Shown here: positions 32,310-40,790 of the stretch, piece by piece
Numbering within the stretch: the stretch's first letter is position 1
Layout of the letters: every line of letters begins with the position of its first letter
DNA from: Collinsella sp.
Lineage (GTDB): Bacteria > Actinomycetota > Coriobacteriia > Coriobacteriales > Coriobacteriaceae
Assembly: GCA_019414025.1 (NCBI GenBank)
Contig: DXMU01000036.1
Coordinates: 6,166 to 70,165, forward strand
DNA length: 64,000 nucleotides
Direction: 5' to 3'
Translations under genes and position numbers: made by a program
The notes under the pieces: model-generated
Database searches by the model: none
Seen by the model: the letters and a program-made list of their open reading frames with translations, nothing else
What the model was told of the DNA's origin: nothing

Positions 32310-35051
32310 ATGGACAAGACCACACAGGACAGCTTGGCAAAGAAACCCGTCGACATGAGGGACAGGATTCTCGAGCATCTCGAGGCCCTCACCTCTGCCG
32401 TCTCGCTCGACGACCTTGCCCGTCTGTCCACCTCCGACATCGCCGAGACGCTCATCATCTCCAGGAGCCTGGCGAGCCAGTACCTCAACGACCTTGTTCG
32501 CGCCGGTCTTGTGGTTAAGGTGGCGGGCAGGCCTGTCCGTTATTTTCATCGCCGCGCGTTCCAGAAGCGTTTTCAGGTAAAGCTCTCTGCAAGCGAGTAC
32601 GCCTCGCTCGCCGACCTCATCCAAGCGACGGGAATCGCCGATCACCGCGACTTCGCGCGTGCCGTGGGCTTCGACATGAGCCTCAGCTCCGTTGTCGAGC
32701 AGTGCAAGGCTGCGGTTCAGTACCCTCCGTTTGGCCTGCCCATCCTCTTGAGCGGCGGCGTGGGTGTCGGTAAGTCTTTCCTTTCTCGCCTTGTGTACGA
32801 GTACGGCAAGAACCAGGGCTTGCTGTCCCGCGACTCCTCCTATGTGCGCATCGACTGCGCCGGGGTCCCGGACGCCGCCTCGTTCAACGGGCTTCTTGAC
32901 GAGTCGATCGCGAAAGCGCGCGGGGGTGTGGTCTTTGTCAACGGCATCGAGGCACTCTCTCCCTCTGCGATGGAGCACTGCCTTGCGACGGCCCTCGGGC
33001 TCGATGCCTCCCAGGATGCGCCGCGCGCTCGCCTCGTTCTTTCGACGACGCTTTCCGCCGATGACCTGAAGGTTTCCTCGGCCTACAGCAAAATGCCCAT
33101 CTGTGCCCGCGTCCCCTCACTCAAGGAGCGGACCCCCGAGGAGCGCGAGGATCTCATCTTGAGCTTCCTTCGCAGCGAGGGGTGCCGAATCGGTTCTGAT
33201 GTGAAGATCAGCCGCGGCGCATACCGTTGCCTCGTGAACGCGGACTTTTCCGATAACATCGCCGGCTTGCGCGCCTGCGTGACGAACTGCTGTGCCAAAG
33301 CGTTCCTCAATCGCGAGGGCGACTACGTCGTCGTTCGCCCGTATCTTCTTCCCAGCGGGCTCCTCTCCTCCGCGCAGATCGATCAACAGCCCGACGATGG
33401 CGTTCTGATCGACGCGTCTCTGGATGCCGCCGAGAGCACAGGGCCGGTCGAGCAGGCGCTCGATGCCCTGTGCTCCCTCGATGAGCGATTCTGCGCCGGG
33501 GAGCTCTCTGTCTCCGAGCTTGTCTCGCAAGCTGTCTCCGCTGTGCGCGGCGTTGAGGATCACTTGATCTTCGACCACGGCGTCGCCTCCTCGAGGTCGC
33601 GCGCCTTCGAGCGCGTCGTGGGCGCGGTCCTTGCCGACGCAGGCTCTTCTTATGGCATCGAGCTTTCGAGGAAGGTCGTTTTTCTACTGGCCCAGGAGAT
33701 TTGCCTGCAGTTGTGGCCGGGTATCGGCCTGGCTAAGCGAAAGTCTGCCTGTGCGGAGCAAATCTCCCATCTCCTCGGTGCCGTGACCTCCGAATTGCCG
33801 TTTGCCTCGAGTGTCTCCGATCAGGTCGCCGCAGACGTGGAAGGGGCGCTGGGAATCTCGCTCGATCACTTCACGAAGACGCTTCTGACGCTGTGCGTCG
33901 CATCGGAGTCTCGCGATGCGAAGGCCCTTCGGACGCTCTGCGTCATCTTGTCCCACGGCTACTCAACGGCGACGAGCATCGCCGACGCGGCGAACCGTAT
34001 GCTCGGCATGCATGTGTACGAGGCTGTCGACATGCCCTACGACCAGCAGCTGAAGGACATCGTCGGTCCGCTCCAGCGCCTCGTCGACCGCCATTCCTAC
34101 TGTACCGGGGTCGTGTTCCTCGTCGACATGGGCTCCTTGGAGGAGGCCTATAAGGCCCTCGAGAACGTTACCGACTCCACTATCGGCGTGGTGAACAACG
34201 TCTCTACCGGTCTTGCGCTCGAGATCGGGGTCGGGCTGCTCGGCGGCAAGTCCATCGCCGAGGTTCTTGGCGATGCGACCGCCGCGTGCGTGACGCACTG
34301 CAAGGTGATCGAGCGCGTCAACCGTGAGGACGCCATCGTCTTCTGCTCCGAGTCCGGGGTCGACGCCGCGGAGAGGATACGCCAGCTCGTCTCGCAGAGC
34401 CTCCCGCGCACCATAGGCGCGCGCCTGCTCACGAGGCCCTTCAAGCAGCTCGTCGCGAACGGGTCGAACGACGCCGTTTTCTCCGAGCACCGCGTCTGCG
34501 CCGTCATCGGCACGGGAGACCCCGGGGTCGCCTCCGTCCCCTTCGTCGCCCTCGAGGACATCATGTCGACGGCGTCCGCCTCTAAGGTTGATGCCGTGTT
34601 CGGCAGGTGGCTTGACGCTTCCGAGCTCTCTTCTTTCCACGAGAAGCTGCTCTCGAACATGACGCTGCAGAACGTCATCCGCTCCATCACCATCCTCGAC
34701 CCGGAGCGGCTATTCCATGAGATCGAGAGCGCCGTGCACGAGCTTCAGCGCAGGACAGGCGAGAAGATCGGCAGCAACGCCATCATTGGGCTCTACGTTC
34801 ACCTCTGCTGTCTCGTCGAGCGCCTTGTTACCAGAAACCCCATTGAGACCTACGTTGGCCAGGACCGCTTCGAGGAGGAACGCGCCGATTTCATCGAGTC
34901 CTTCAGGCAGAGCTTCTCGAGCATCTCGACGCGCTATCGCGTAGAGGTTCCCGTAAGCGAGATCGCATATGTCTTCGACTACATAAGCGTGAGCGCCGCC
35001 CCGGCGCGAGAAGAGCGCCTCGGCTCCTCGGACCTCCTGCTCGACGAGTGA
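32310..35051 (+). CDS. LevR-type PTS-controlled transcriptional regulator
   Basis: A 913-residue regulator built as winged helix (residues about 15-80), AAA+ domain (about 100-330), a PRD-like region (about 385-500), an EIIA-Man-like domain with candidate phospho-His near 549 (VILSHGYSTATS), and a C-terminal PRD with His in GLYVHLCCLVERLV (about residue 830). Walker A is intact (GGVGVGKS, about 148), but the Walker B position reads VVFVNGIEAL and there is no GAFTGA loop. It should control the PTS genes that follow 120 bp downstream. TATACT at 32280 and GAGGAGG precede it. Confidence 0.85.
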   Translation: MDKTTQDSLAKKPVDMRDRILEHLEALTSAVSLDDLARLSTSDIAETLIISRSLASQYLNDLVRAGLVVKVAGRPVRYFHRRAFQKRFQVKLSASEYASLADLIQATGIADHRDFARAVGFDMSLSSVVEQCKAAVQYPPFGLPILLSGGVGVGKSFLSRLVYEYGKNQGLLSRDSSYVRIDCAGVPDAASFNGLLDESIAKARGGVVFVNGIEALSPSAMEHCLATALGLDASQDAPRARLVLSTTLSADDLKVSSAYSKMPICARVPSLKERTPEEREDLILSFLRSEGCRIGSDVKISRGAYRCLVNADFSDNIAGLRACVTNCCAKAFLNREGDYVVVRPYLLPSGLLSSAQIDQQPDDGVLIDASLDAAESTGPVEQALDALCSLDERFCAGELSVSELVSQAVSAVRGVEDHLIFDHGVASSRSRAFERVVGAVLADAGSSYGIELSRKVVFLLAQEICLQLWPGIGLAKRKSACAEQISHLLGAVTSELPFASSVSDQVAADVEGALGISLDHFTKTLLTLCVASESRDAKALRTLCVILSHGYSTATSIADAANRMLGMHVYEAVDMPYDQQLKDIVGPLQRLVDRHSYCTGVVFLVDMGSLEEAYKALENVTDSTIGVVNNVSTGLALEIGVGLLGGKSIAEVLGDATAACVTHCKVIERVNREDAIVFCSESGVDAAERIRQLVSQSLPRTIGARLLTRPFKQLVANGSNDAVFSEHRVCAVIGTGDPGVASVPFVALEDIMSTASASKVDAVFGRWLDASELSSFHEKLLSNMTLQNVIRSITILDPERLFHEIESAVHELQRRTGEKIGSNAIIGLYVHLCCLVERLVTRNPIETYVGQDRFEEERADFIESFRQSFSSISTRYRVEVPVSEIAYVFDYISVSAAPAREERLGSSDLLLDE

Positions 35052-35174
35052 CCTTCCCCGCGCCGCCGCAAGCTGACCGCGCGTCCTCAATAATCCGATA
35101 ACCCCTTGCCCGGCGCGAATCCGGATAGTGCCGAGGCAGTACCGAACGCAAAACTTCATTTGATAGGAGCAAAC

Positions 35175-35648
35175 ATGAGTGTTGTTATGGCACGAATCGA
35201 CAATCGCCTGCTTCACGGCATCATCGTGACGCAGTGGGCCCCGGTGTCGGGCGCGACCCGAGTCATGGTCATCGACGACAAGGTCGCCGGCGACGAGGTC
35301 CTGAAGTCCACCATGAGGATGGCGCGCCCCGCGGGCATGGCCGTTTCGATCATCTCCGAGCAGACCGCGCTCAAGAACTTCGCCGCGGGCAAGTACGACC
35401 GCGAGAAGGTCTTCGTCATCGCCAAGGAGCCCGAGACGATGCTTCGCCTGGTCGAGTCGGGCGTCGAGCTCCCGTCGCTGGTCGTCGGCGGCTCGCTCGT
35501 CAAGGAGGACGGCATCCAGCTCACCCAGCGCGCCTACGCCTCCGCCGAGAACGTCCAGAGCTACAAGGCGCTCATCGCCCGTGGCGTCAAGGTGACGGCC
35601 CAGTTCGTGCCCGCCGACAAGCCCGTCTCCGTCGCAGACCTCATCTAA
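35175..35648 (+). CDS. PTS EIIB, mannose family (second PTS)
   Basis: A 157-residue EIIB with the active His14 in IDNRLLHGIIVTQWAP. The ATG at 35175 has AGGAG ahead; the open frame before it is non-coding. It heads a B-C-D-A set that probably depends on the LevR-type regulator upstream. Sequence differs enough from the 15.6 kb EIIB to suggest another substrate. Confidence 0.92.
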   Translation: MSVVMARIDNRLLHGIIVTQWAPVSGATRVMVIDDKVAGDEVLKSTMRMARPAGMAVSIISEQTALKNFAAGKYDREKVFVIAKEPETMLRLVESGVELPSLVVGGSLVKEDGIQLTQRAYASAENVQSYKALIARGVKVTAQFVPADKPVSVADLI

Positions 35649-35657
35649 GGGGGAAAT

Positions 35658-36443
35658 ATGGTCAACTTCACTATCCTGCAGGTCGTCCTTTTGACCCTGC
35701 TGGCCTTCATCAAGCACGTGGACTACTACGGCATCCCGATGATCTTCGTCAATTACGCCGTTTTCTGGGGCCTCATCACCGGAGTCGTCATGGGCGACTG
35801 GAAGACCGGCCTTGTCATCGGCGGCACCATTCAGCTCATGCAGCTCGGCGTCGCGGGCTTCGGCGGCTCCTCCATTCCCGACTACGGCACGATGGCCATC
35901 ATCGCCACCGCCTACGGCGTGACCCTGGGCTCCGACACGGGCCTCGCCATCGGCCTGCCGGTCGGCATGCTCGGCATCCAGCTCGACGTCGTCGCCAAGA
36001 TCCTTAACGGCTTTGTCGTCGAGAAGTCCCAGAAGTTCTGCAACGAGGGTAAGTTCAATCAGATGAACGCCATCCTGTGGGTCTGCCCCGCGCTCTTCGG
36101 CCTGTGCGCCGCCCTGCCCGTCTTTGTCTCCGTGACGCTCGGCCAGCCCGCCGTCAACTGGCTCCTCGAGGTCATGCCCCAGTGGTTCCTCTCCGGCCTC
36201 ACCCTCGCCGGCAAGATGCTCCCGGCCGTCGGTATCGCCATGCTGCTCCGCTACATGCCAACCGCCAAGTACTTCCAGTACCTGCTCGCCGGCTTCTTCC
36301 TCTCGGCCTTCCTGAACGTGCCCATCATCGGCGCCGCCATCGTCGGCGTTGCCCTCGCGATTGCGTTCTACCAGCGTGCCGAGAGGGACACCGAGCTCGC
36401 CGCCCACGCTTCCGCAGACGCCTTCATCGGAGAGGACGAGTAA
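35658..36443 (+). CDS. PTS EIIC, mannose family (second PTS)
   Basis: A 261-residue membrane subunit. FTILQVVLLTLLAFIKHVDY at the start, GGTIQLMQLGVAGFGGSSIP and VMPQWFLSGLTLAGKMLPAV are family-typical. AAGGGGG precedes the ATG and the EIID start follows the stop by two bases. Confidence 0.92.
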   Translation: MVNFTILQVVLLTLLAFIKHVDYYGIPMIFVNYAVFWGLITGVVMGDWKTGLVIGGTIQLMQLGVAGFGGSSIPDYGTMAIIATAYGVTLGSDTGLAIGLPVGMLGIQLDVVAKILNGFVVEKSQKFCNEGKFNQMNAILWVCPALFGLCAALPVFVSVTLGQPAVNWLLEVMPQWFLSGLTLAGKMLPAVGIAMLLRYMPTAKYFQYLLAGFFLSAFLNVPIIGAAIVGVALAIAFYQRAERDTELAAHASADAFIGEDE

Positions 36444-36445
36444 CC

Positions 36446-37279
36446 ATGGAAAACGAGAACATCACCGCCGTCGCCGAGGGCAAGCCCTCCGGCTACAAGG
36501 TCACCAAGAAGGACCTGCGCAACGCGAACTGGCGCTGGCTCATGAGCGTGTGCACCTTCAACTACCAGACCCAGCAGGGCGCCTCAGTCACCTACGCCCT
36601 CTCGCCGGTCCTGAGGAAGATCTACACGAACGACGAGGACTATAAGCAAGCGCTCAACAACCACTTCCGCTACTACAACACCCAGCCTTGGCTCGCCGCC
36701 ATCATCCTTGGCGCCTGCGTGGCCATGGAGGAGCGCGACGGCCTAGCGGCGGCGGACGCCGTCCAAGACCTGAAGATCGGCACCATGGGACCGCTCGCCG
36801 GCGTCGGCGACTCCCTGCTCATGACCATGATCCCGACCATCATGGGCTCCATCGCCGCCTACATGGCCATCGAGGGCAACCCCGTGGGAGCCGGCATCTG
36901 GTTCGCGCTCATCCTGGCCATCTTCTGGGTCCGCATGCACGCCCTCGAGTTCGGCTACAGGCAGGGCGTGAAGCTCGTCACCGACTTCAGCGAGAAGCTT
37001 CCCAACCTCACTGCCGCCGCCTCCGTGCTCGGCCTCACCGTGGTCGGCTGCCTCATCGCCTCGGTCATCGGCGTCACCTGCCCGATTAGCTTCAGCTTCG
37101 GCGACGTCGCGATGGAGATTCAGCCGCTGCTCGACAAGATCCTGCCTGCCATGATCCCCGCCGCCATCACGGGAAGCGCGTATTACCTTCTTACCAAGAA
37201 GAACGCGAGCATGACGGCCCTCATCCTCGTGGTGATCGTCCTCGCGATGGTCGCCTCCGCCGCCGGCATCCTCGCCTAG
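36446..37279 (+). CDS. PTS EIID, mannose family (second PTS)
   Basis: A 277-residue membrane subunit. KKDLRNANWRWLMSVCTFNY begins the EIID domain, and TMGPLAGVGDSLLMTMIPTI is the central signature. The ATG at 36446, two bases after the EIIC stop, is preferred over the long upstream overlap frame because GGAGAGG lies just before it. Confidence 0.92.
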   Translation: MENENITAVAEGKPSGYKVTKKDLRNANWRWLMSVCTFNYQTQQGASVTYALSPVLRKIYTNDEDYKQALNNHFRYYNTQPWLAAIILGACVAMEERDGLAAADAVQDLKIGTMGPLAGVGDSLLMTMIPTIMGSIAAYMAIEGNPVGAGIWFALILAIFWVRMHALEFGYRQGVKLVTDFSEKLPNLTAAASVLGLTVVGCLIASVIGVTCPISFSFGDVAMEIQPLLDKILPAMIPAAITGSAYYLLTKKNASMTALILVVIVLAMVASAAGILA

Positions 37280-37305
37280 CTTCGACCCAAGAGATTGGTG
37301 AATCA

Positions 37306-37704
37306 ATGAGAAAGATAGTTGTGGCGAGCCATTCCCTTCTCGCCCAGGGCTTCAAGGACACCCTCGAGTTCCTTACGGGTAAGGGCGACGCCGTCAACGC
37401 CGTGTGCGCCTACGTGAACGACAACGGCGAGGGGCTCGACGCGGCGGTCGAGGCGGCTCTTTCGGGCACTGACGAGGTCGTCGTCCTCACCGACGCGTAC
37501 GGCGGCAGCGTGAACCAGCGCTTTTCCCGCTTCGCCTCCGACCGGATCCACGTGATCGCGGGTGTCAACCTCCCGCTCGCCATGACGGTCGCGCTCGCGC
37601 GCCCCGACGAGAAACTCGACTTCGACGCCCTCGTCAACGAGGCGCGCCAGCAGATCATCTACGTGAACGGTGCCAGTTCCGCCGAGTGCGACGACGACGA
37701 ATAG
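37306..37704 (+). CDS. PTS EIIA, mannose family (second PTS)
   Basis: A 132-residue phosphocarrier with His9 in VVASHSLLAQG and TDAYGGSVNQR in place of the usual GGTP loop. It comes last in this operon, unlike the first PTS, where EIIA leads. It is followed by a GH172-type enzyme 12 bp on. Confidence 0.9.
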   Translation: MRKIVVASHSLLAQGFKDTLEFLTGKGDAVNAVCAYVNDNGEGLDAAVEAALSGTDEVVVLTDAYGGSVNQRFSRFASDRIHVIAGVNLPLAMTVALARPDEKLDFDALVNEARQQIIYVNGASSAECDDDE

Positions 37705-37716
37705 AGGAGGTCGACG

Positions 37717-38841
37717 ATGAGAGAGTTCCTTAAGGACGTGTGGATGCACGGCGGTGAGGAAAGCCGCGCCATCACCCCCGAGAACATCACGGGCGAGAAG
37801 GGCCGCGCCGCCATGTCGGCCAGCCACCTCGGCGTCGGCCGCAAGGGCTCGTGCTGCGTGCCCCTTGAGTCCGGCGAGACCATCACGCTCGCGGACATCG
37901 AGGGCCCCGGCATCATCCGCCACATCTGGATGACCGTCCCCGACAAGACCGCCGCTGGCAGCTTCGTCATGCGTGACCTCGTGCTGCGCTTCTACTGGGA
38001 CGACGAGGAGACCCCCTCGGTCGAGTGCCCTGTCGGCGACTTCTTCTGCAACGGCTTCGGTGAGCGCGCCATCGTCAACTCGATGCCCATCTGCGTGAAC
38101 CCGACGGGCGGCATGAACTGCTACTTCGAGATGCCCTTCAGGAAGCACGCCAAGGTCACGCTTACGAGCGAGCACCCCGGGTTCATTAAGTACATCTTCT
38201 ACACGTTCAACTACGCGCTCACCGACGTGCCGGACGACGCCATGTACTTCCACGCCCGCTTTAACCGCGAGCGCAGCACCCGCAGGGGCGTCGACTACAC
38301 CGTGCTCGACGGCGTGCGCGGCAAGGGCTACTACGTCGGCACCTACATGGCCCTGTGCGCCCTGGAGCGCTATTGGTGGGGCGAGGGCGAGATGAAGTTC
38401 TTCCTCGACGGCGACGAGGAGTTCCCCACGGTCACCTCGACGGGGGCCGAGGACTACTTCGGCGGTGCCTGGGCCTTCCTCGACAGGCCGCCCCACGCGT
38501 TGCCCGAGGCGCAGTGCTTCAACACGCTGTTCGCCGGCTACCCGTACCGCTCGACGCGCGACGCCACGCGCGACCGCTTCAGCGCGGGCAAGCCGAACCC
38601 GAATCCGATGCTCGCGACTAACGACGACGCGCTGCCCAGGCACGGCCTCTACAGGTGGCACCTTCCCGACCCGATCTCGTTCAAGGAGGACCTGCGCGTG
38701 ACGTTCCAGGACCTCGGCAACGACGACATCAAGCTCTACGAGCGCGAGGACGACATCTCCACCGTCGCCTACTGGTACCAAAGCGAGCCGCACGCCGTGC
38801 TCGCCCCGTTTGCCGCAAGGCAGGACCGCGTGCCCAGGTAG
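37717..38841 (+). CDS. GH172 (DUF2961) glycoside hydrolase or difructose anhydride enzyme
   Basis: A 374-residue protein with the DUF2961 core: GPGIIRHIWMT, CPVGDFFCNGFG, NCYFEMPFRKHAKVT and STGAEDYFGGAWAF. Characterised GH172 members cleave or form difructose anhydrides, alpha-fructofuranosides or alpha-arabinofuranosides. There is no signal peptide, so it should act on the sugar (phosphate) brought in by the adjacent PTS. GAGGAGG precedes the ATG. Substrate inferred from family and neighbours, including the fructokinase. Confidence 0.82.
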   Translation: MREFLKDVWMHGGEESRAITPENITGEKGRAAMSASHLGVGRKGSCCVPLESGETITLADIEGPGIIRHIWMTVPDKTAAGSFVMRDLVLRFYWDDEETPSVECPVGDFFCNGFGERAIVNSMPICVNPTGGMNCYFEMPFRKHAKVTLTSEHPGFIKYIFYTFNYALTDVPDDAMYFHARFNRERSTRRGVDYTVLDGVRGKGYYVGTYMALCALERYWWGEGEMKFFLDGDEEFPTVTSTGAEDYFGGAWAFLDRPPHALPEAQCFNTLFAGYPYRSTRDATRDRFSAGKPNPNPMLATNDDALPRHGLYRWHLPDPISFKEDLRVTFQDLGNDDIKLYEREDDISTVAYWYQSEPHAVLAPFAARQDRVPR

Positions 38842-38867
38842 GGTCGCCTCGAAACAAGCCAACGTTA

Positions 38868-38905
38868 TGGGCGCCCGCGGTTGACCATGACTGCGGGCGT
38901 CCCTT
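38868..38905 (+). terminator. Attenuator-like hairpin before the ROK kinase
   Basis: GGGCGCCCGCGG and CTGCGGGCGTCCC form a stem broken by small mismatches around 10 bases, followed by TTTG and then AAGGAGG of the kinase. It probably reduces but does not stop read-through. Confidence 0.5.
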
Positions 38906-38920
38906 TGTAAGGAGGATCAC

Positions 38921-39805
38921 ATGAGCGAAAAGCAAATGAGGCTCGGCGCCCTCGAAGCCGGCGGGACCAAGATGGTCTGTGCCGTGGTGTCCGGCGACGG
39001 CGAGGTCCTCGACCGTATGGAGACCCCGACGCTTACGCCCGCCGAGACCGTCCCGCAGATGATCGAGTGGTTCACCGCCCGCGATGTGGACGCGTTGGGC
39101 ATCGGCGCCTTCGGCCCGACCTGCGTCGACCCCAACGACGAGCGCTACGGCTCCATCCTCCAGACGCCCAAGCTCGCGTGGCGAGGCCATGGTCTTCGCG
39201 CCGCGTTCGCCGACGCCCTCGGGATTCCGGTGGCCTACGACACGGACGTGAACGTTGCCTGCCTCGGCGAAGTGGTCTTCGGCTGCTGCAAGGGGCTCGA
39301 GGACGCCGTCTACGTGACCATCGGCACCGGCGTGGGCGCGGGCGTCATGTGCGCGGGCAGACTCCTTCACGGCATGCTGCACCCCGAGGCCGGTCACATG
39401 CTGGTAAGGACCCGTCCCACCGAGGAGGGACGCTGCGTCTGCCCGAGCCACGCGAGCTGTCTCGAGGGGCTCGCCTCCGGCCCCGCCATCGCCGCGCGCT
39501 GGGGAAAGCCCGCGGCCGAGCTCGCGGACAACGATGAGGTGTGGGCGCTCGAGGGGGATTATCTGGGGCAGATGTGCGCGAACCTCGTGCTCATGTACTC
39601 GCCTCGCCGCATCGTCCTCGGCGGCGGCGTGATGCACCAGGAGCAGCTCTACGGCATCGTCCGCAAGAAGACCCTCGAATATCTGGGTGGCTACATCCAG
39701 ACCGCCGAGCTTAAGGACATGGAGAGCTACATCTGCGCCCCGGGCTGCGGCGGCGACCAAGGAATCCTCGGCGCGGCCGAGCTGGCAAGAAGGGCGCTCG
39801 CGTAA
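38921..39805 (+). CDS. ROK-family sugar kinase, probable fructokinase
   Basis: A 294-residue cytoplasmic kinase. GALEAGGTKMVCAVV is the ATP loop, YDTDVNVACLGE carries the catalytic Asp, TIGTGVGAGVM follows, and HPEAGHMLVRTRPTEEGRCVCPSHASC holds the zinc-type ROK signature (split here: GHML, CVCPSHASC). ScrK/YdhR fructokinases share the LEAGGTK start and ATIxxTPK-like QTPKLAWRG. It would phosphorylate fructose released by the GH172 enzyme. AGGAGG lies 9 bases before the ATG. Confidence 0.85.
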   Translation: MSEKQMRLGALEAGGTKMVCAVVSGDGEVLDRMETPTLTPAETVPQMIEWFTARDVDALGIGAFGPTCVDPNDERYGSILQTPKLAWRGHGLRAAFADALGIPVAYDTDVNVACLGEVVFGCCKGLEDAVYVTIGTGVGAGVMCAGRLLHGMLHPEAGHMLVRTRPTEEGRCVCPSHASCLEGLASGPAIAARWGKPAAELADNDEVWALEGDYLGQMCANLVLMYSPRRIVLGGGVMHQEQLYGIVRKKTLEYLGGYIQTAELKDMESYICAPGCGGDQGILGAAELARRALA

Positions 39806-39837
39806 CTTGCGCTCTCTCCGCCATACAACGCGTTAAG

Positions 39838-39887
39838 AAAAGACGAGCGCTTCTTGCCAATTGAGCGGCAAGAAGTGCTCGTCTTTT
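39838..39887. terminator. Strong terminator after the kinase
   Basis: AAAAGACGAGC and GCTCGTCTTTT flank a further paired CTTCTTGCC/GGCAAGAAG; together about 20 bp are paired around ATTGAGC. The flanking A and T runs make it active in both directions. Confidence 0.9.
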
Positions 39888-39921
39888 GCATTTGTTTTTG
39901 GGGCAGGACGCCCCGCCTCCA

Positions 39922-40164
39922 CTAGAGTCCCTGGACCGCCACACCCACGAGGTTTGGACCGGTGTGGACAAGAAGCGCGGGGCTGATGTCGGAGCGGACG
40001 ACCTCCACCGCGTTGGCCACGCGCTCGCACAGGGCCTGCTCCATGCGGTCGTAGAGGTCGGCGTGGGCCGAGGTGCGGCTCGCGGCAAAGCGCACCTTGG
40101 GGTGCTTCTCGACGATGGCGGCGATGAGCTTGACCTCGGTGCGATGCGGTACTTGCACAGCCAT
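39922..40164 (-). pseudogene. Possible DegV-family (fatty acid binding) C-terminal remnant
   Basis: Reading leftwards, the 80-codon frame ends with SDISPALLVHTGPNLVGVAV, resembling the final strand of DegV/FakB proteins (HTGPG and following). The preceding part (KLIAAIVEKHPKVRFAASRT) gives weak support, there is no ribosome site, and a neighbouring frame (VAQKANSLAHTKW) appears to continue upstream. Best read as a decayed gene end. Confidence 0.4.
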
Positions 40165-40206
40165 TTCGTGTGCGCGAGGCTGTTGGCTTTCTGGGCCACA
40201 GCAATC

Positions 40207-40262
40207 ACCTTCCCCCTAGTATGATGACCTGAACAATCCTCATGCTAGGGGGAAGGTTTTTG
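40207..40262 (+). terminator. Long hairpin terminator
   Basis: ACCTTCCCCCTAG (40207-40219) pairs with CTAGGGGGAAGGT (40245-40257), and the stem continues inward with ATGAnGA/TCnTCAT. A T-run follows. It is a strong structure with no clear intact gene in front of it on the plus strand. Confidence 0.75.
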
Positions 40263-40520
40263 TCGCGTAGCGGAAATTGGCCTCCACCCGCTGAGCGGGT
40301 GGCTTTCTATGCCGCGCGTGCCGCGCGGCACGGACTAAAGTCCATGAATAAAAACGAGGAAGGCCACGTCCGGCCTCCCTCGCAAAGGGTCTCTGATTAC
40401 TCCCACTCATTGGGGACAGACTTAAATGAGTGCTCTTGAAATGCCGGCGCCTGGGGACGTTCTTTTCTGTCTGCAGTTTGGAACGTTCCTTTTCTGTCGG
40501 CAGTTTGGGACGGTCCTTAG
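40262..40520. repeat. Cluster of small hairpins and a 26/27-bp tandem repeat
   Basis: No gene is seen. The stretch carries CCACCCGC/GCGGGTGG, GCCGCGCG/CGCGCGGC, GGACT/AGTCC and GGCC-type stems in succession to about 40386, then the GGGGACAG palindrome at 40404-40432. It then has two direct copies of a 26/27-bp unit, GGGACGTTCTTTTCTGTC and following (40454-40479 and 40480-40506), and a third start at 40507. It looks like a nest of small mobile or amplified repeats. Confidence 0.6.
40404..40432. repeat. Palindromic repeat with GGGGACAG core
   Basis: CACTCATT (40404-40411) and AATGAGTG (40425-40432) are perfect arms around a loop that begins with GGGGACAG (40412-40419). Same design as the elements at 9622, 42638, 42980, 46298 and 47030, with different arms. 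Confidence 0.7.
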
Positions 40521-40620
40521 AGCTGCAGCGCGCCATGAGCGACGAGGCGAAGCGGATCATCCTGTCTTTTGAGTTCTAAGCATAAGCCCCTGTCTCTGAG
40601 CAATGACCGGTTCGCATTTG

Positions 40621-40739
40621 TGCGTATTTGCGTGCGTGGGATTGCGTGAATATGCGTATAGAAGCGACGTTTACGGGGCAAAAATGACCGTTTAGCGGTG
40701 AGATACGCAAAAAAGCGCACAGACGCGCGTGTCTGTGCG
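40621..40739. promoter_or_regulatory. Cluster of TGCGTA-like sites and a hairpin before the oxidoreductase operon
   Basis: TGCGTAT (40621), TTGCGTG (40628), ATTGCGTG (40641), TATGCGTATA (40651-40660) and the inverted ATACGCAA (40703-40710) lie within 90 bp. A perfect hairpin CGCACAGAC/GTCTGTGCG follows at 40716-40739. These are candidate operators for the DeoR-type regulator encoded in the operon. Confidence 0.4.
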
Positions 40740-40790
40740 AATATAGAGCTGTCCGAAATGCAAGACGTTCTATGACACAGGAGGCACATG

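Noticed and set aside
32310..35051. A sigma-54-dependent promoter for the second PTS operon.
   Set aside because: No GG-N10-GC type -24/-12 element was seen before the EIIB gene and the regulator lacks the GAFTGA loop.
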